64,000 nucleotides of DNA from Novosphingobium sp. KCTC 2891 (GCF_025938155.1 NZ_JAPCZG010000006.1:1-64000), one strand, 5' to 3'; shown: positions 18,056 to 27,250, counted from the first letter of the stretch. Notes: generated by a model not told the origin, from the sequence alone. Made by a program: numbers and translations.

Positions 18056-18747
18056 GATTTCAATGCCTCCCTAATCCATCCAGCCATGACTTCGGACCGT
18101 CGCCGCATCATCAACCGCGCGATCTCGGGATCGCGGTCAAGAATGGCCTGACACAGGCCGTGTTGTAGCTTTTGAGAGATTTCGCGATGCTCGGGATCGC
18201 GGAACAGTTCGAGCCCCTGCTCTTCGATTCCGAAGGAATAGCCGATGGCCATGACCAGTTCGATTGCCGGATTGCCGCTCAGGCGTGCGACGATCCGGGC
18301 GACCGCCGCCTCGGCTGCAATCATCTGGGCTGGCGCCTCGATCTCGTCCACGCGGGCAGCATGGCGGCGTAATTCCTCGCGCCCGGCGTCATCCTTGCTG
18401 GCACAGGCGAGCATCGCCGCCTCTTCTGCCACAAGCCTGCTGACCGCCATGATATCGAGAAGGGTGGTCCCCCTGAGCCGAAGGTAACGGGCGAGTGTAC
18501 GGATAGCGTCGTCGGCATCGGGCCGCGAAGCATAGAACCCGCCCCGAATGCCGCGCCGGACGCTGAGGAGACAGTCGTTCTCGACGATCTTGGCTGCCTG
18601 CCGGAGCGTGGGGCGACTCACGCCAAGGCGCGTCAGCAGATCCGCCTCGGCGCCGATGAAATCGCCATCCTCAAAAGCGAGGCTGAGTTGCGCCAGCTCC
18701 CTTGCGGTGCGTGCCACGAGCGTCTCGACCTGCCCGATATGTTGCAT
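18052..18747 (-). CDS. GntR-family regulator, FadR/FCD subfamily
   Basis: 231 residues. The N-terminal winged helix has LTRLGVSRPTLRQAAKIVENDCLLSV near residues 38-63, and the C-terminal all-helical part resembles an FCD ligand domain. It is cotranscribed with the hydrolase/flavin-reductase fusion. The inverted repeat AACAG-ATAA-CTGTT lies 13 nt upstream of its start, a good candidate for its own operator. It is one of two GntR proteins in the window and a candidate, though not proven, reader of the ACTAGGT motif. Confidence 0.88.
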   Translation of the reverse strand: MQHIGQVETLVARTARELAQLSLAFEDGDFIGAEADLLTRLGVSRPTLRQAAKIVENDCLLSVRRGIRGGFYASRPDADDAIRTLARYLRLRGTTLLDIMAVSRLVAEEAAMLACASKDDAGREELRRHAARVDEIEAPAQMIAAEAAVARIVARLSGNPAIELVMAIGYSFGIEEQGLELFRDPEHREISQKLQHGLCQAILDRDPEIARLMMRRRSEVMAGWIREALKS

Positions 18748-18759
18748 ATCGCCCTCCTT

Positions 18760-18773
18760 AACAGATAACTGTT
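18760..18773. promoter_or_regulatory. Inverted repeat upstream of gntR
   Basis: AACAG-ATAA-CTGTT, 13 nt upstream of the GntR start, with flanks TTAACAG/CTGTTTTA extending the symmetry. Likely an autoregulatory site. It is unlike the ACTAGGT motif. Confidence 0.5.
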
Positions 18774-18820
18774 TTAGGGAAGATGCGGCGCAATGTCCAG
18801 CACACCCTTGCGCATACTTG

Positions 18821-18835
18821 TATAACTAGGTACTC
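18821..18835 (+). promoter_or_regulatory. Operator-like motif, site 4 (amidohydrolase operon)
   Basis: ACTTGTATAACTAGGT followed by ACTC; core TATAACTAGGTACTC. The left half matches the consensus, the right half is weak. It lies 33 nt before the amidohydrolase start and 74 nt from the divergent gntR start. Not far upstream is TTGCGC (18819 minus about 10), so it may overlap the -10 region. Confidence 0.72.
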
Positions 18836-18867
18836 TTTTCCGACAAAATCGAATCGGGAGATTTCCA

Positions 18868-19983
18868 ATGAAGCCGTTCGTGTTCAGCGCCGACAGCCAC
18901 ATCATGGAACCGGCGAACATCTTCCTCGATGGCCTGCCTGCCAGCCTCAAGGACCACGCAATCCACACGCGCAAGGATGGTGATTTCCTCATCACCGGCA
19001 CGAAGGACAAGGTGATTTACCGCCTTCGCGTGGGCCAGCACCGCGAGAAGGAACTCGGCGACGCGCAGCGCCGCGGCATCCGCGAAATTCCCGGCCGCCT
19101 CGAAGACATGGAGCACGAAGGCATCGATGCCGAGATCTGCTTCCCCAGCCTCGGACTGTGGCTTTACTGCCTCGACAACGCAGAGGCGGAGGCGGCATCG
19201 GCGCGCCTGTACAACGACTGGAACCACCAGTTCCTCTCGCCGCATCCGACACGCTTCGTCCGCTGCGGCATGCTGCCGGTGCTCGACTTCTCCAACACCT
19301 TGGCCGAGCTCGACTATCTTGCGAGCAAAGGCTTCACTGCAGCCATGCTGCCGGCCGTGGCCCCCACGGGACTGCCGACCTACAACGACGAACGCTGGGA
19401 TCCGATCTTCGCCCGCGCCGCCGCACTTGGCATCGTGTTCGTGATGCACACGGGCACCGGGCTTGAAACGGTTGTCCATGAACGGGGGCCTGGTGCGGGG
19501 ATCATCAACTACACCAAGCAGATGAACGATGCGCAGAACTCGCTGATGTATCTCGTCGCCGGTGGCGTGCTCGATCGCAATCCGGGCGCCAAGGTCGCTT
19601 TCATCGAAAGCGGCGCGAGCTGGCTGGTCGCACTCGCCGAACGCATGGACGAAGTAGAGGTGGCCCATGCCAACTTCGTGTTCCCCAAGCTTTCCCGCCG
19701 CTGCAGCCAGATCATCGACGATCAGGTCTGGGCGGGATTCCAGCATGACCGGGCCTGCCTGCTCGCCGCCGATGCCGGGCTGCCCGGCGCGCGCAACGTG
19801 ATGTGGGGTTCGGACTATCCGCACGCCGAAGGCACCTTCCCCATCAGCCGCCGCCTTGTCGATGATCTGTTCGACGGTCTGTCCGTCAGCGATGAAACCC
19901 GTCGCAACGTGCTTGGGCTGAACGCCGCCCGCCTGTTCCGTATCGAACCGCTGGTCCAGACTGCGGAAGCCATCGCCGCCTGA
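18868..19983 (+). CDS. Amidohydrolase_2 (ACMSD-like) family metal enzyme
   Basis: A 371-residue TIM-barrel amidohydrolase. FVFSADSHIMEP supplies the first metal-site residues, VFVMHTGTG a histidine and WGSDYPHAEGTFP the catalytic aspartate and histidine. Relatives include aminocarboxymuconate-semialdehyde decarboxylase and many uncharacterised hydrolases or decarboxylases found with steroid and terpenoid genes. The reaction (hydrolysis, decarboxylation or C-C cleavage) cannot be assigned. GGGAGATTTCCA precedes ATG. It starts an operon with the fused ACAD; a paralogue follows at 21961. Confidence 0.88.
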   Translation: MKPFVFSADSHIMEPANIFLDGLPASLKDHAIHTRKDGDFLITGTKDKVIYRLRVGQHREKELGDAQRRGIREIPGRLEDMEHEGIDAEICFPSLGLWLYCLDNAEAEAASARLYNDWNHQFLSPHPTRFVRCGMLPVLDFSNTLAELDYLASKGFTAAMLPAVAPTGLPTYNDERWDPIFARAAALGIVFVMHTGTGLETVVHERGPGAGIINYTKQMNDAQNSLMYLVAGGVLDRNPGAKVAFIESGASWLVALAERMDEVEVAHANFVFPKLSRRCSQIIDDQVWAGFQHDRACLLAADAGLPGARNVMWGSDYPHAEGTFPISRRLVDDLFDGLSVSDETRRNVLGLNAARLFRIEPLVQTAEAIAA

Positions 19984-20048
19984 CCTCGCCTCGGCACCTC
20001 ACAAACCCAACCACCCGACAACAAGTATCAGCAAGGAGCGCGTCGATC

Positions 20049-21821
20049 ATGGTCCAACTCGGTCTCACCGGAGAGCAGGAGGCCATGATCGACAGCGTGA
20101 TCGGGGCGCTGTCCGATCGCGGCGATCGCCCCGCGCAAGCCATCCTCGATGAATTGGGCATCGGGGCGTTGCTGGGAGACGGTGGATCACTGCTGGATGC
20201 GGCGCTCGTCGCGGAAGCTGCGGGGCGCGAAGGCGTGGTGGCCTATCCGGGCGAACGGATCCTCGTGGCATCGGCTTGTGTCGGCATGGCGCAACGCGCG
20301 CTGGACGAGGCATCGGCCTATGCCCGCGAGCGCGTGGTCTTCGGCCGCGCCATTGGCGAATATCAGGGCGTTGCGCATACACTCGCCAATGCCGCCACGG
20401 AAGTCGACGGAACGCGTCTGCTGGTGTGGCGCGCCCTTGCCGCGCGCGCCGAAGGTCTGGCAGACGCCGCCCGGCTCGATGCCCAGGCATTCTGGTGGGC
20501 GGCGCGTGCCTGCGTTCCGGCGATCAAGGCTTCGATGCGCATTTTCGGTGGCTACGGGGTCAGCGAGGACTCCCCGCTGCCCGGTCTCTATCGCGCGGTA
20601 CGCGCTGCACTGTATGCCAACGGCGATCCAGACCGCGTGCTGACGGCCGCGCTGCCGGTACTCGAACCGATCTCTCCCGTATCGATGAGTTTTGCCCAGG
20701 ATGCCGAAGCAGACATCTGGGAAGAGCGTACCCGGCGCTTTCTTGCCGAGAACTTCACGCCTGCACACAAGCAGGCCTTCGCATCCTCGCTCGACAATCA
20801 CTTTCCCGATCTGCATCGCAAGCTCGCAGAGGCGGGGCTGTTGTTCCCGGATTGGCCTGTCGAGTGGGGTGGCAGCGCCGCCGGGCCGGTGGCGACCTCG
20901 GCCGTCCACCGTGTGCTGACCCGGGCCGGCTGGCCGATTTCGGTTCTGGTGGTTTCGGATTCCATTGGCAAGCTGCTGATGCAGTTCGGTACACCCCAGG
21001 CGAAAACGGAAATCCTGCCGCGTCTTGGCCGCGGTGAGGCGCTCGCCTGCCTTGGCTTGTCCGAACCGGGTGGCGGCTCCGACGTGTTCGGCGCCAAGAC
21101 CCGCGCCACGCACGACGGGGTGCGGTGGACGGTCAATGGCCAGAAGGTGTTCACCACCAGCGCACACATTGCCGACTACGTCCTGCTGCTTTCGCGGACC
21201 GATGCCGGTCTTACGCTGTTCGTCGCCCCCATCGGCGACGGCTTCGAACTGGCACCTGTCCAGACCTTCGCAGGCGAGCGCACGAACATCACCTTCTATT
21301 CGGACTTCCCGGTCGAAGACCGCTACCTGCTCGGCGAGGCCGGCAAGGGCGCAAAGGTGCTGGCGGCCACCATGGCGCTCGAACACAACCAGGGTGATTA
21401 CTACCTCGGCGCGCTGTGGGGTGTGCAGGAAGATCTCGGCCACGCCTTGCCCACGATCATGGCGCTGCCCGGCGTGGCCGACAACGAACCCGCGATCCGG
21501 CAGGCGATCGCCCGCTTCGATGCGCACGTCGCGCTGCTCGAAGGCCTGTCGATCCGCGCGATCTGGGCCGGCCACGCCGGTGTTTCGCAGCGCTGGTACG
21601 GACCGATGTGCAAGCTGTTCGGCACCGAAAGCTGGTACGCATGCTGCGCCGACCTCGTCGAACGTTTCGCGCCCCATTCACTGACGGGCACCAGCGAGGC
21701 GCTGGCGCTGGTCGAGAGCGAGGCGCGCAAGGGGCTGCAGGCGACCATCTATGGCGGCACCAGCGAAGTGCAGCGCAGCGTCATCGCGGAGACGGCGCTG
21801 AAGCTGCCGCGCAGTCGTTAG
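20049..21821 (+). CDS. Fused double acyl-CoA dehydrogenase (beta-like plus alpha-like)
   Basis: 590 residues, far longer than one ACAD. Residues 1-205 are a shortened ACAD that passes almost directly from a short N-terminal piece to the C-terminal helical domain (ARERVVFGRAIGEYQGVAH; FGGYGVSED), without the beta middle domain. Residues 215-590 are a complete ACAD (LGLSEPGGGSDVFGAKTRA; VNGQKVFTTSAH; TIYGGTSEVQRSVIAE). This looks like the small and large subunits of a heteromeric ACAD joined into one chain, small part first. The frame is continuous, so it is not an assembly slip. AAGGAGCG lies upstream of ATG. Confidence 0.9.
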   Translation: MVQLGLTGEQEAMIDSVIGALSDRGDRPAQAILDELGIGALLGDGGSLLDAALVAEAAGREGVVAYPGERILVASACVGMAQRALDEASAYARERVVFGRAIGEYQGVAHTLANAATEVDGTRLLVWRALAARAEGLADAARLDAQAFWWAARACVPAIKASMRIFGGYGVSEDSPLPGLYRAVRAALYANGDPDRVLTAALPVLEPISPVSMSFAQDAEADIWEERTRRFLAENFTPAHKQAFASSLDNHFPDLHRKLAEAGLLFPDWPVEWGGSAAGPVATSAVHRVLTRAGWPISVLVVSDSIGKLLMQFGTPQAKTEILPRLGRGEALACLGLSEPGGGSDVFGAKTRATHDGVRWTVNGQKVFTTSAHIADYVLLLSRTDAGLTLFVAPIGDGFELAPVQTFAGERTNITFYSDFPVEDRYLLGEAGKGAKVLAATMALEHNQGDYYLGALWGVQEDLGHALPTIMALPGVADNEPAIRQAIARFDAHVALLEGLSIRAIWAGHAGVSQRWYGPMCKLFGTESWYACCADLVERFAPHSLTGTSEALALVESEARKGLQATIYGGTSEVQRSVIAETALKLPRSR

Positions 21822-21960
21822 AAATATCTTTAATTACGTAATTTTTGGCATTTTCTCGCGTATTTTGACATTCGACAAATAAAATAGATACCTCTTTAGG
21901 CAATCTCTCTGGGCAAGGGCGGAAAATGGGTCTGCCCTTTCCCTTGGCTGGAGGATTGCC
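21822..21960. promoter_or_regulatory. AT-rich gap with 12-bp palindrome
   Basis: 139 bases much richer in A+T than the surroundings, between the fused ACAD and the second amidohydrolase. The perfect palindrome AATTACGTAATT is at 21832-21843. No ACTAGGT site is seen. It may contain a separate promoter for the amidohydrolase. Confidence 0.4.
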
Positions 21961-23196
21961 ATGACCGACAAGATTCGCCCCTTCGTGTTCAGCTGCGACG
22001 CCCACGTGGCCGAGCCGCCCGACCTGTTCCTTGCGGCCATGCCCGAGCATCTCAAGGGCTATGCCATCCACAGCGAGGCCGTGGGCGACGTGCGGATCAC
22101 CCGCATCGGCGAGCAGGTGGTGCTGAAGATCAACGCCAACTTCCACCAGCACAAGACAGGCGAAGGCGATGCCGCGTTCAACGCGCAGGCGGGTGCAGAG
22201 GGTACCCCCTCCCCCGACCGGTCGTGCACCGACGCGGCCGAGAATTTCGTGTCGGACTGCGCGGTCGACACCAAGCGCCGCGGCGCGCGCGACCTGGAAC
22301 TGCGACTGGCCGACATGGCCCGCGACGGCGTGGATGCTGAACTCGTGTTTCCCTCGCTGGGCCTGATGCTGCCGCGGATCGCCGACCGCGAAGCGCAGGC
22401 GACCGCCTGCCGCATCTGGAACGACTGGGCCTGGGACTATACCGCGCCGGTGCGCGACAAGCTGATCCCCGCCGCGATGATCCCCTGCATCGATTTCGAC
22501 GATGCGCTGGCCGAGTGCGAACGGGCGGCTGTCAAGGGCTTTGCCGCGTTCTGCCTGTGGGAAGGCCTGAACAACTACAACGATCCGCGCTGGGACCCGA
22601 TCTTCGCGCTGGCCGGCAAGCTGGGCATCCCGCTGGTGTTCCACACGGGGGTGGGCGACATCAACATCCGCGCGCTGAAAGGCCCCGGCGGCGCCCTGTT
22701 CAACTATACCCGCCAGATGAACGATGCCGTGGACGTGATCACGCAGCTTGTCGCGGGCGGCGTGCTTGACCGCAACCCCGGCGCGCACATCCTGTTCGCC
22801 GAGCACAGCGCGGGATGGCTGTGGGGTCTGGCCGAGCGGATGGACGAGGTCTACAACGGCCACGCGCCGTCGATCAGCCCCAAGCTGTCACGGTTGCCGA
22901 GCCAGATCGTGCGCGACCAGGTGCATTGCGCGCTCCAGAACGACGGCAATTCCTCGATGGCGATCCGCAAGGGCATCGGCGTCGATGCCCTGCTGTTCGC
23001 GACCGACTATCCGCACGCCGAAGGCACCTTCCCGTTCTCGCGGCAGGTGATCGACAAGCTGGTGGACGACAATCCGGACGTGTCCACCGAAGAACTGGTG
23101 GCGGTACTGGGAGGCAACGCCGCGCGCCTGTTCAAGCGCGCCAACCTGAAGGCGGCCGTGGACGCACGCCAGGTGCAGTTGCTCACCGCCGCCTGA
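21961..23196 (+). CDS. Amidohydrolase_2 (ACMSD-like) family metal enzyme, second copy
   Basis: 411 residues, paralogous to the protein at 18868-19983: FVFSCDAHVAEPPDLFL, VFHTGVGDINIRALKGPGG, NYTRQMNDA and TDYPHAEGTFPFSRQ correspond one to one. It has about 40 extra residues near positions 60-105 (a loop with EGTPSPDRSCTDAAENF). GGAGGATTGCC before ATG is a good ribosome site. The close match suggests related substrates. It is followed by a strong terminator at 23227-23258. Confidence 0.88.
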   Translation: MTDKIRPFVFSCDAHVAEPPDLFLAAMPEHLKGYAIHSEAVGDVRITRIGEQVVLKINANFHQHKTGEGDAAFNAQAGAEGTPSPDRSCTDAAENFVSDCAVDTKRRGARDLELRLADMARDGVDAELVFPSLGLMLPRIADREAQATACRIWNDWAWDYTAPVRDKLIPAAMIPCIDFDDALAECERAAVKGFAAFCLWEGLNNYNDPRWDPIFALAGKLGIPLVFHTGVGDINIRALKGPGGALFNYTRQMNDAVDVITQLVAGGVLDRNPGAHILFAEHSAGWLWGLAERMDEVYNGHAPSISPKLSRLPSQIVRDQVHCALQNDGNSSMAIRKGIGVDALLFATDYPHAEGTFPFSRQVIDKLVDDNPDVSTEELVAVLGGNAARLFKRANLKAAVDARQVQLLTAA

Positions 23197-23226
23197 CGCC
23201 GCCCCGGCCCCGCCGAAACGGACAGA

Positions 23227-23258
23227 AGCCCCGCCGGACCATTCCGGCGGGGCTTTTT
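23227..23258 (+). terminator. Rho-independent terminator
   Basis: A perfect 11-bp stem AGCCCCGCCGG/CCGGCGGGGCT with a 6-nt loop, followed by TTTT, 30 nt after the amidohydrolase stop. Ends the 18868-23196 transcription unit. Confidence 0.9.
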
Positions 23259-23495
23259 GGTGCGTGCCGGCGTGGAGCATCCGGCCTCCCCGATGCCTGC
23301 TCCCCCCTAACCCTCCCCCTGCCCCTGCCCCTGCCGCGAACCCGATGCGGGGAATGAAGGCGCGGGTTCAGCGAGAGCCGTGCGAGGGGCTTGCCGCGTG
23401 GCACGCATCGTATCGTTTGCGAAGGTGTTGGCTTCCTGCCCGCCCCGCTGCGACCAACGCTTGCGGCGCAAGTGCAAGTGCCACCGCCATGACAC
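23259..23495. other. Non-coding gap with CCCCTG repeat
   Basis: With the flanking terminators, this is the longest gene-free stretch (23197-23591). It holds a short direct repeat of CCCCTG (about 23316-23334) and otherwise nothing I can assign. Open frames across it have no recognisable protein and poor starts. Confidence 0.5.
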
Positions 23496-23529
23496 AAAAA
23501 AAGGGGCAGGACGGTTACCCGTCCTGCCC
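23496..23529 (-). terminator. Rho-independent terminator of the TonB receptor gene
   Basis: An 11-bp stem GGGCAGGACGG/CCGTCCTGCCC with a 4-nt loop. On the minus strand it is followed by C and seven T's. It lies 62 nt downstream of the receptor stop. Confidence 0.9.
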
Positions 23530-23591
23530 GCTTGATCGCTCCGGTCCGCGCTTTTGCCCTTGGACCGGAGCCCGTCATTCCTGTGCAACCG

Positions 23592-26129
23592 TCAGAACTT
23601 GGCGCCGACCGTTACCCCGTACATGGCCGGATCGCGGCGGATGCCGGAGACCAGCCCGAACGGCGTCACGTTGAAGCCCGACGTGAAATCGCGATTGTTG
23701 GTGAGGTTGGTTCCCCAAAACTCGATCTTGTAGCGATCATCGTCGAAGCTGAAGCCGATCCGCGCGCCGAGGAGGCCCGCAGCGGGCGCGACGTTGGCGT
23801 CGATCTGCGCCTGCGGCAGCGGAATGCAGCCGGTGCCGTAGGCCGGCACGGGATAGACCCCGCAGGTATCCGACGAGAGCAGGTACTTGGCGATCCACGA
23901 GTAATCGACGCGGGCGAAGAGCTTCACGCCACCGAAGTCGTGCTTGTAGTTGGCCGCGACGGTGAAGCTGCTGTCAGGCACCATGACCTGGTTTTCGCCG
24001 CGGTGATCCGACATGACCGTGCTGCCGAAGCTCGCCGGCACATCGTACTTGAGATACTTGAAGTCGTTGAGACTGCCCGAGGCCTGCAGCGTCAGGTCAC
24101 GCGTGACCGCCACCTGCAGATCGGCTTCGACACCGAGGTTGCGCACCCGCTGGGCATTGCCGAGCACGGTGAGCAGCGACCCCGCCAGCGGCCCCGAGGC
24201 GACCGCGAGCAGCTGCGAACGCTGCGCGTTGTGGATCTTGTTGTAGTACCCGGCGAGGTTGAAGCGCACCCTGTGGTCGAACAGGTCCGCCTTGAGGCCG
24301 ATTTCTTCCTCGTAGTTGATTTCGGGGATGAACGGCGCGAACGTGCCGATATCGCCGCTGGCGCGCAGGTTTTCGCCGCCTGAGCGGTAGCCCTTGCTCA
24401 TCTTGGCATAGACCAGCACATCGGGGGTGATGTGGTAGTCGAGGCTGATGAGGTAGGACAGCTGCTTGAACGTGTCGCTGTGGCCGAGCGGGCAGTTTTC
24501 GCCCGGCGCGGCACCCGGGGTGAGCACTGCACCCGGCAGCGCGCAGGCGGCCGAGGTCATCGCGATCGGCACCAGCGACTGGTTGTGGGTGACAAGATTC
24601 TTCTTGTCGCTCGACCAGCGCAGACCGCCGGTCAGGCCCAGCGCATCGGTGAGATGCCAGGTGCCCTGCGCGTAGACGCCGAAGCTCTTGTTGTCGATAA
24701 CGCCGCGGAAGTAGCCCGGCGGCTGCAGCGGAACGAGCGTTCCGGACAGCGAATAGTCATTACCGGCCTCGGTGAAGTAGGTCACGCCCGCGACGTAGTC
24801 GAAAACCTTGCTGGCGGTGGAGCCGGTCAACTGGCCTTCCACCGACCACTGGTGCAGATCGCTCGACTGGGTCGAGGCAAGGATCTGATAGGGCGTGCCG
24901 TCGAGGTCGATCGATGCGCGGCTGGTCGCCTGACGATAGCCGCCGATGACCTTGAACGTGCCGATGCCAGTATCGACCGATCCGGTGAGCGAGTAGGCCT
25001 GCGTGCGAACGCGGGTGTAGGGATTCCAGTCCGCCGCGGTACGGTTGGGATTCTTGGCGTTGAGCTGGCTGTAGTAGGCGAAGTCGTGCGGGAGGGAATG
25101 GACCCCCAGCGCATCGAGAACGGGCTGCGGAACGCCGAGCGAACCGAGCAGGTTGTTGTCGACGAGGGCGCCATAGGTCGGCACCGGGGCGCACGAGAAG
25201 GCGTTCTGGGGCGCGCTGCAATCGGGGAAAATGCCGGCCGAAACCAGCCCGGCAGGTGCGTTGACCAGATAGTTCGGGCCGCCGTAGCGCAGCGAACGGG
25301 CGTTGCCGTGCGAGTTGTAGCCGAACCAATCGCCCTGGGCGAGGAGCGACACACCCGGCGCCGGTTCAAACAGCACCTTCACGCGGCCGGTGTAGGTATC
25401 GAGATCGTTGTACTTCGCGCCGGTGATGTCGTCTGTGACGTAGCCGTCACGCCCGCCGGCCTGGAAAGCACCGCGCACCGCGAGCTTGTCCTCGACCAAC
25501 GGCACGTTGATGATGCCGGTGCCGCTGCGCTGGTTATAGCGGCCGTAAGTGGCGCTGAGTTCAGCTTCGGTGCGGTTGAGGTTGGGCTTCTTGGTTTCGA
25601 TCAGCAGCGCACCCGCCGAAGTGTTGCGACCGAACAGCGTGCCCTGCGGCCCCTTCAGCACCTGCACGCTGGCGACGTCGACCAGATCTGCGTTGATACC
25701 ATAGGCGCGCGCCACATAGACCCCATCGACATAAGTGCCGACCGAGGGTTCAAGCGTCGCCAGGACGTCGCCCTGGACCTGGCCGCGGATGGCGAGGAAC
25801 AGGCCGGTGGGATTGCTGGTGGCGGGAACGGTCAGCAGGCCCGGCGTGAAGCGCGCGACATCGCCCACGTTGACGACGTTCTGCATCCGCAGCGCATCGC
25901 CCGAAAAAGCGGTGACGGCCACGGGAACGTCCTGCAGACGTTCTTCGACCTTGCGCGCGGTGACGATGATGTCGCCAATGCCCCGATCGCCCTGCGTCGC
26001 CGCATTTTGCGGCTGAGGCTGGGCTTGGGGCTGGTCTTCCGCGCGGGCCACACCGGCCGAAAGCGCGATGGCCGACGCCATGGCACCGCCGAGCAGGCGG
26101 GCGACGAGGCGCGAGGTACTGGTCTTCAT
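23592..26129 (-). CDS. TonB-dependent outer-membrane receptor
   Basis: 845 residues. A signal peptide covers about residues 1-30 (KTSTSRLVARLLGG...GVARA, cut before ED), followed by a Gln/Pro linker, a TonB-box region DIIVTARKVEERLQDVPVAV, the plug domain (RFTPGLLTVPATSNPTG; VQVLKGPQGTLFGRNTSAG) and a 22-strand-type barrel ending in an aromatic residue (VGAKF). Such receptors import large or hydrophobic molecules in sphingomonads, and this one is probably the uptake gate for the cluster's substrate. I chose MKTSTS because GAGGGAGGAG lies upstream and a signal peptide follows. Operator site 5 is 51 nt upstream, tying it to the regulon. Confidence 0.94.
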   Translation of the reverse strand: MKTSTSRLVARLLGGAMASAIALSAGVARAEDQPQAQPQPQNAATQGDRGIGDIIVTARKVEERLQDVPVAVTAFSGDALRMQNVVNVGDVARFTPGLLTVPATSNPTGLFLAIRGQVQGDVLATLEPSVGTYVDGVYVARAYGINADLVDVASVQVLKGPQGTLFGRNTSAGALLIETKKPNLNRTEAELSATYGRYNQRSGTGIINVPLVEDKLAVRGAFQAGGRDGYVTDDITGAKYNDLDTYTGRVKVLFEPAPGVSLLAQGDWFGYNSHGNARSLRYGGPNYLVNAPAGLVSAGIFPDCSAPQNAFSCAPVPTYGALVDNNLLGSLGVPQPVLDALGVHSLPHDFAYYSQLNAKNPNRTAADWNPYTRVRTQAYSLTGSVDTGIGTFKVIGGYRQATSRASIDLDGTPYQILASTQSSDLHQWSVEGQLTGSTASKVFDYVAGVTYFTEAGNDYSLSGTLVPLQPPGYFRGVIDNKSFGVYAQGTWHLTDALGLTGGLRWSSDKKNLVTHNQSLVPIAMTSAACALPGAVLTPGAAPGENCPLGHSDTFKQLSYLISLDYHITPDVLVYAKMSKGYRSGGENLRASGDIGTFAPFIPEINYEEEIGLKADLFDHRVRFNLAGYYNKIHNAQRSQLLAVASGPLAGSLLTVLGNAQRVRNLGVEADLQVAVTRDLTLQASGSLNDFKYLKYDVPASFGSTVMSDHRGENQVMVPDSSFTVAANYKHDFGGVKLFARVDYSWIAKYLLSSDTCGVYPVPAYGTGCIPLPQAQIDANVAPAAGLLGARIGFSFDDDRYKIEFWGTNLTNNRDFTSGFNVTPFGLVSGIRRDPAMYGVTVGAKF

Positions 26130-26179
26130 GGTCAGGCTCTCCTCCCTCGGACACCTGGAGCGTCCGTTACGGCTACTTA

Positions 26180-26194
26180 TATAACTAGGTCTAC
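26180..26194 (+). promoter_or_regulatory. Operator-like motif, site 5 (TonB receptor)
   Basis: ACTTATATAACTAGGTCTAC; core TATAACTAGGTCTAC. It lies 51 nt upstream of the receptor start and after the DUF2889 stop. Left half perfect, right half weak. Confidence 0.72.
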
Positions 26195-26227
26195 CATGAC
26201 ATACAAGTCGATAGTGTAGCTCCGGCA

Positions 26228-27250
26228 TCAACATTCAAGTGCGCGCGCCAGCAGTGGCACATCGGAGAGAGCGCGCATCACATCGTTGAGATGCGTGCAG
26301 CCTTCGGTGCCAACCAGCCGGTCGAGCACGATCGCTCTGAAATCCGAAACATTTTCGCCGATCAGCCGGGTCGCCTTGACAGCCGCGCCGGGGCATTCGC
26401 GATACGGCAGGACGAGCGGCAGCACCTGCAGCGCCTCCAGCGTGCCGCTGGCGGCATCGATCTCTGCGAAGATGCGATATTCATGCACGGCGGTACGGCC
26501 TCCATCGGGGTTGCTGCCGCTGTCCTGGAAGCCGGCATCCACCTTGAGCAGGCGCCCCTCGCGCCACAGGTCGATTCGCCGGGCGCGGCGCTTGCGCGGG
26601 CCCTGTTGGAACGGCATCGGATGCCAGCCCAGCGCATCGTCGGGATGCTCGAGCGGGCCGACCTCGGCTGAGGACTGATCACCCGAATTGGGTGTGCCAT
26701 CGGCGTGAAACGAGCTGCCGCCCGCCGCAAAACCGGTGCAAATGTCGGTCATCCGCCCGCCCTTGCCCGCCGTGGCGCGCGTGCCCGCATTCTGCGCACG
26801 GACCATCCAGTCGTCGGTCCAGCGGCTCCAGATCCAGCCGGCGACAAGGCTGGCGCCGGCGAAATCATCGAGGATCTGGAACAGCGGCGTGCCGACGATA
26901 TCGCCCAGACGCTCGCCCAGCGCCGCGCGGCTGGCGCCGCCCGCACGGACGCCGACGAGTTCACGCAGGCGGGGGTGATGGGGATCGGCCTCGATCTCGA
27001 GGATTTCGCGCTGGGGACTGGTGCGGATGCGATACCAGGCCGTGGCCAATACCCGCGCCTCATCGTCCGGGTCCGCCGGAGTGAGCAGGTCGCGCGCGCG
27101 GCCGATCATCACCCACGGCTGGCCCAGGCCGCCTGGCCACTCACTGTCGATCGAAGTCGTCCGGCGGATCGACCCCGGTCGCCGCAGCGGCGCATGGCCG
27201 GCGCTTTGCCGGGCAATCGGAAACTGCTGCGGTGGCTGGAGGGCAACCAT
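26228..27250 (-). CDS. DUF2889-domain protein of unknown function
   Basis: 340 residues. The C-terminal half resembles DUF2889: FRAIVLDRLVGTEGCTHLNDVMRAL contains the conserved GCTHL block. The N-terminal half contains TTSIDSEWPGG and an arginine/tryptophan-rich segment. No enzyme motif or membrane segment is evident. The family has no settled function but is often found among CoA-ester genes. Its start overlaps the preceding SDR stop as TAATG, so it is translationally coupled in the ligase-SDR-DUF2889 operon driven from site 6. Homology starts well inside the protein, so the exact start is less certain. Confidence 0.75.
   Translation of the reverse strand: MVALQPPQQFPIARQSAGHAPLRRPGSIRRTTSIDSEWPGGLGQPWVMIGRARDLLTPADPDDEARVLATAWYRIRTSPQREILEIEADPHHPRLRELVGVRAGGASRAALGERLGDIVGTPLFQILDDFAGASLVAGWIWSRWTDDWMVRAQNAGTRATAGKGGRMTDICTGFAAGGSSFHADGTPNSGDQSSAEVGPLEHPDDALGWHPMPFQQGPRKRRARRIDLWREGRLLKVDAGFQDSGSNPDGGRTAVHEYRIFAEIDAASGTLEALQVLPLVLPYRECPGAAVKATRLIGENVSDFRAIVLDRLVGTEGCTHLNDVMRALSDVPLLARALEC

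Noticed and set aside
23316..23334. CCCCTG direct repeats as a CRISPR or mobile-element end
   Set aside because: Too short, contiguous and without spacers, target duplications or transposase nearby.
23183..23578. 131-codon minus frame and 136-codon plus frame in the 23.2-23.6 kb gap
   Set aside because: Both include terminator hairpins and the CCCCTG repeat and show no protein features.
24432..26219. 595-codon plus-strand frame opposite the TonB receptor
   Set aside because: Antisense to a receptor with signal peptide, plug and barrel; also runs through the operator at 26180.
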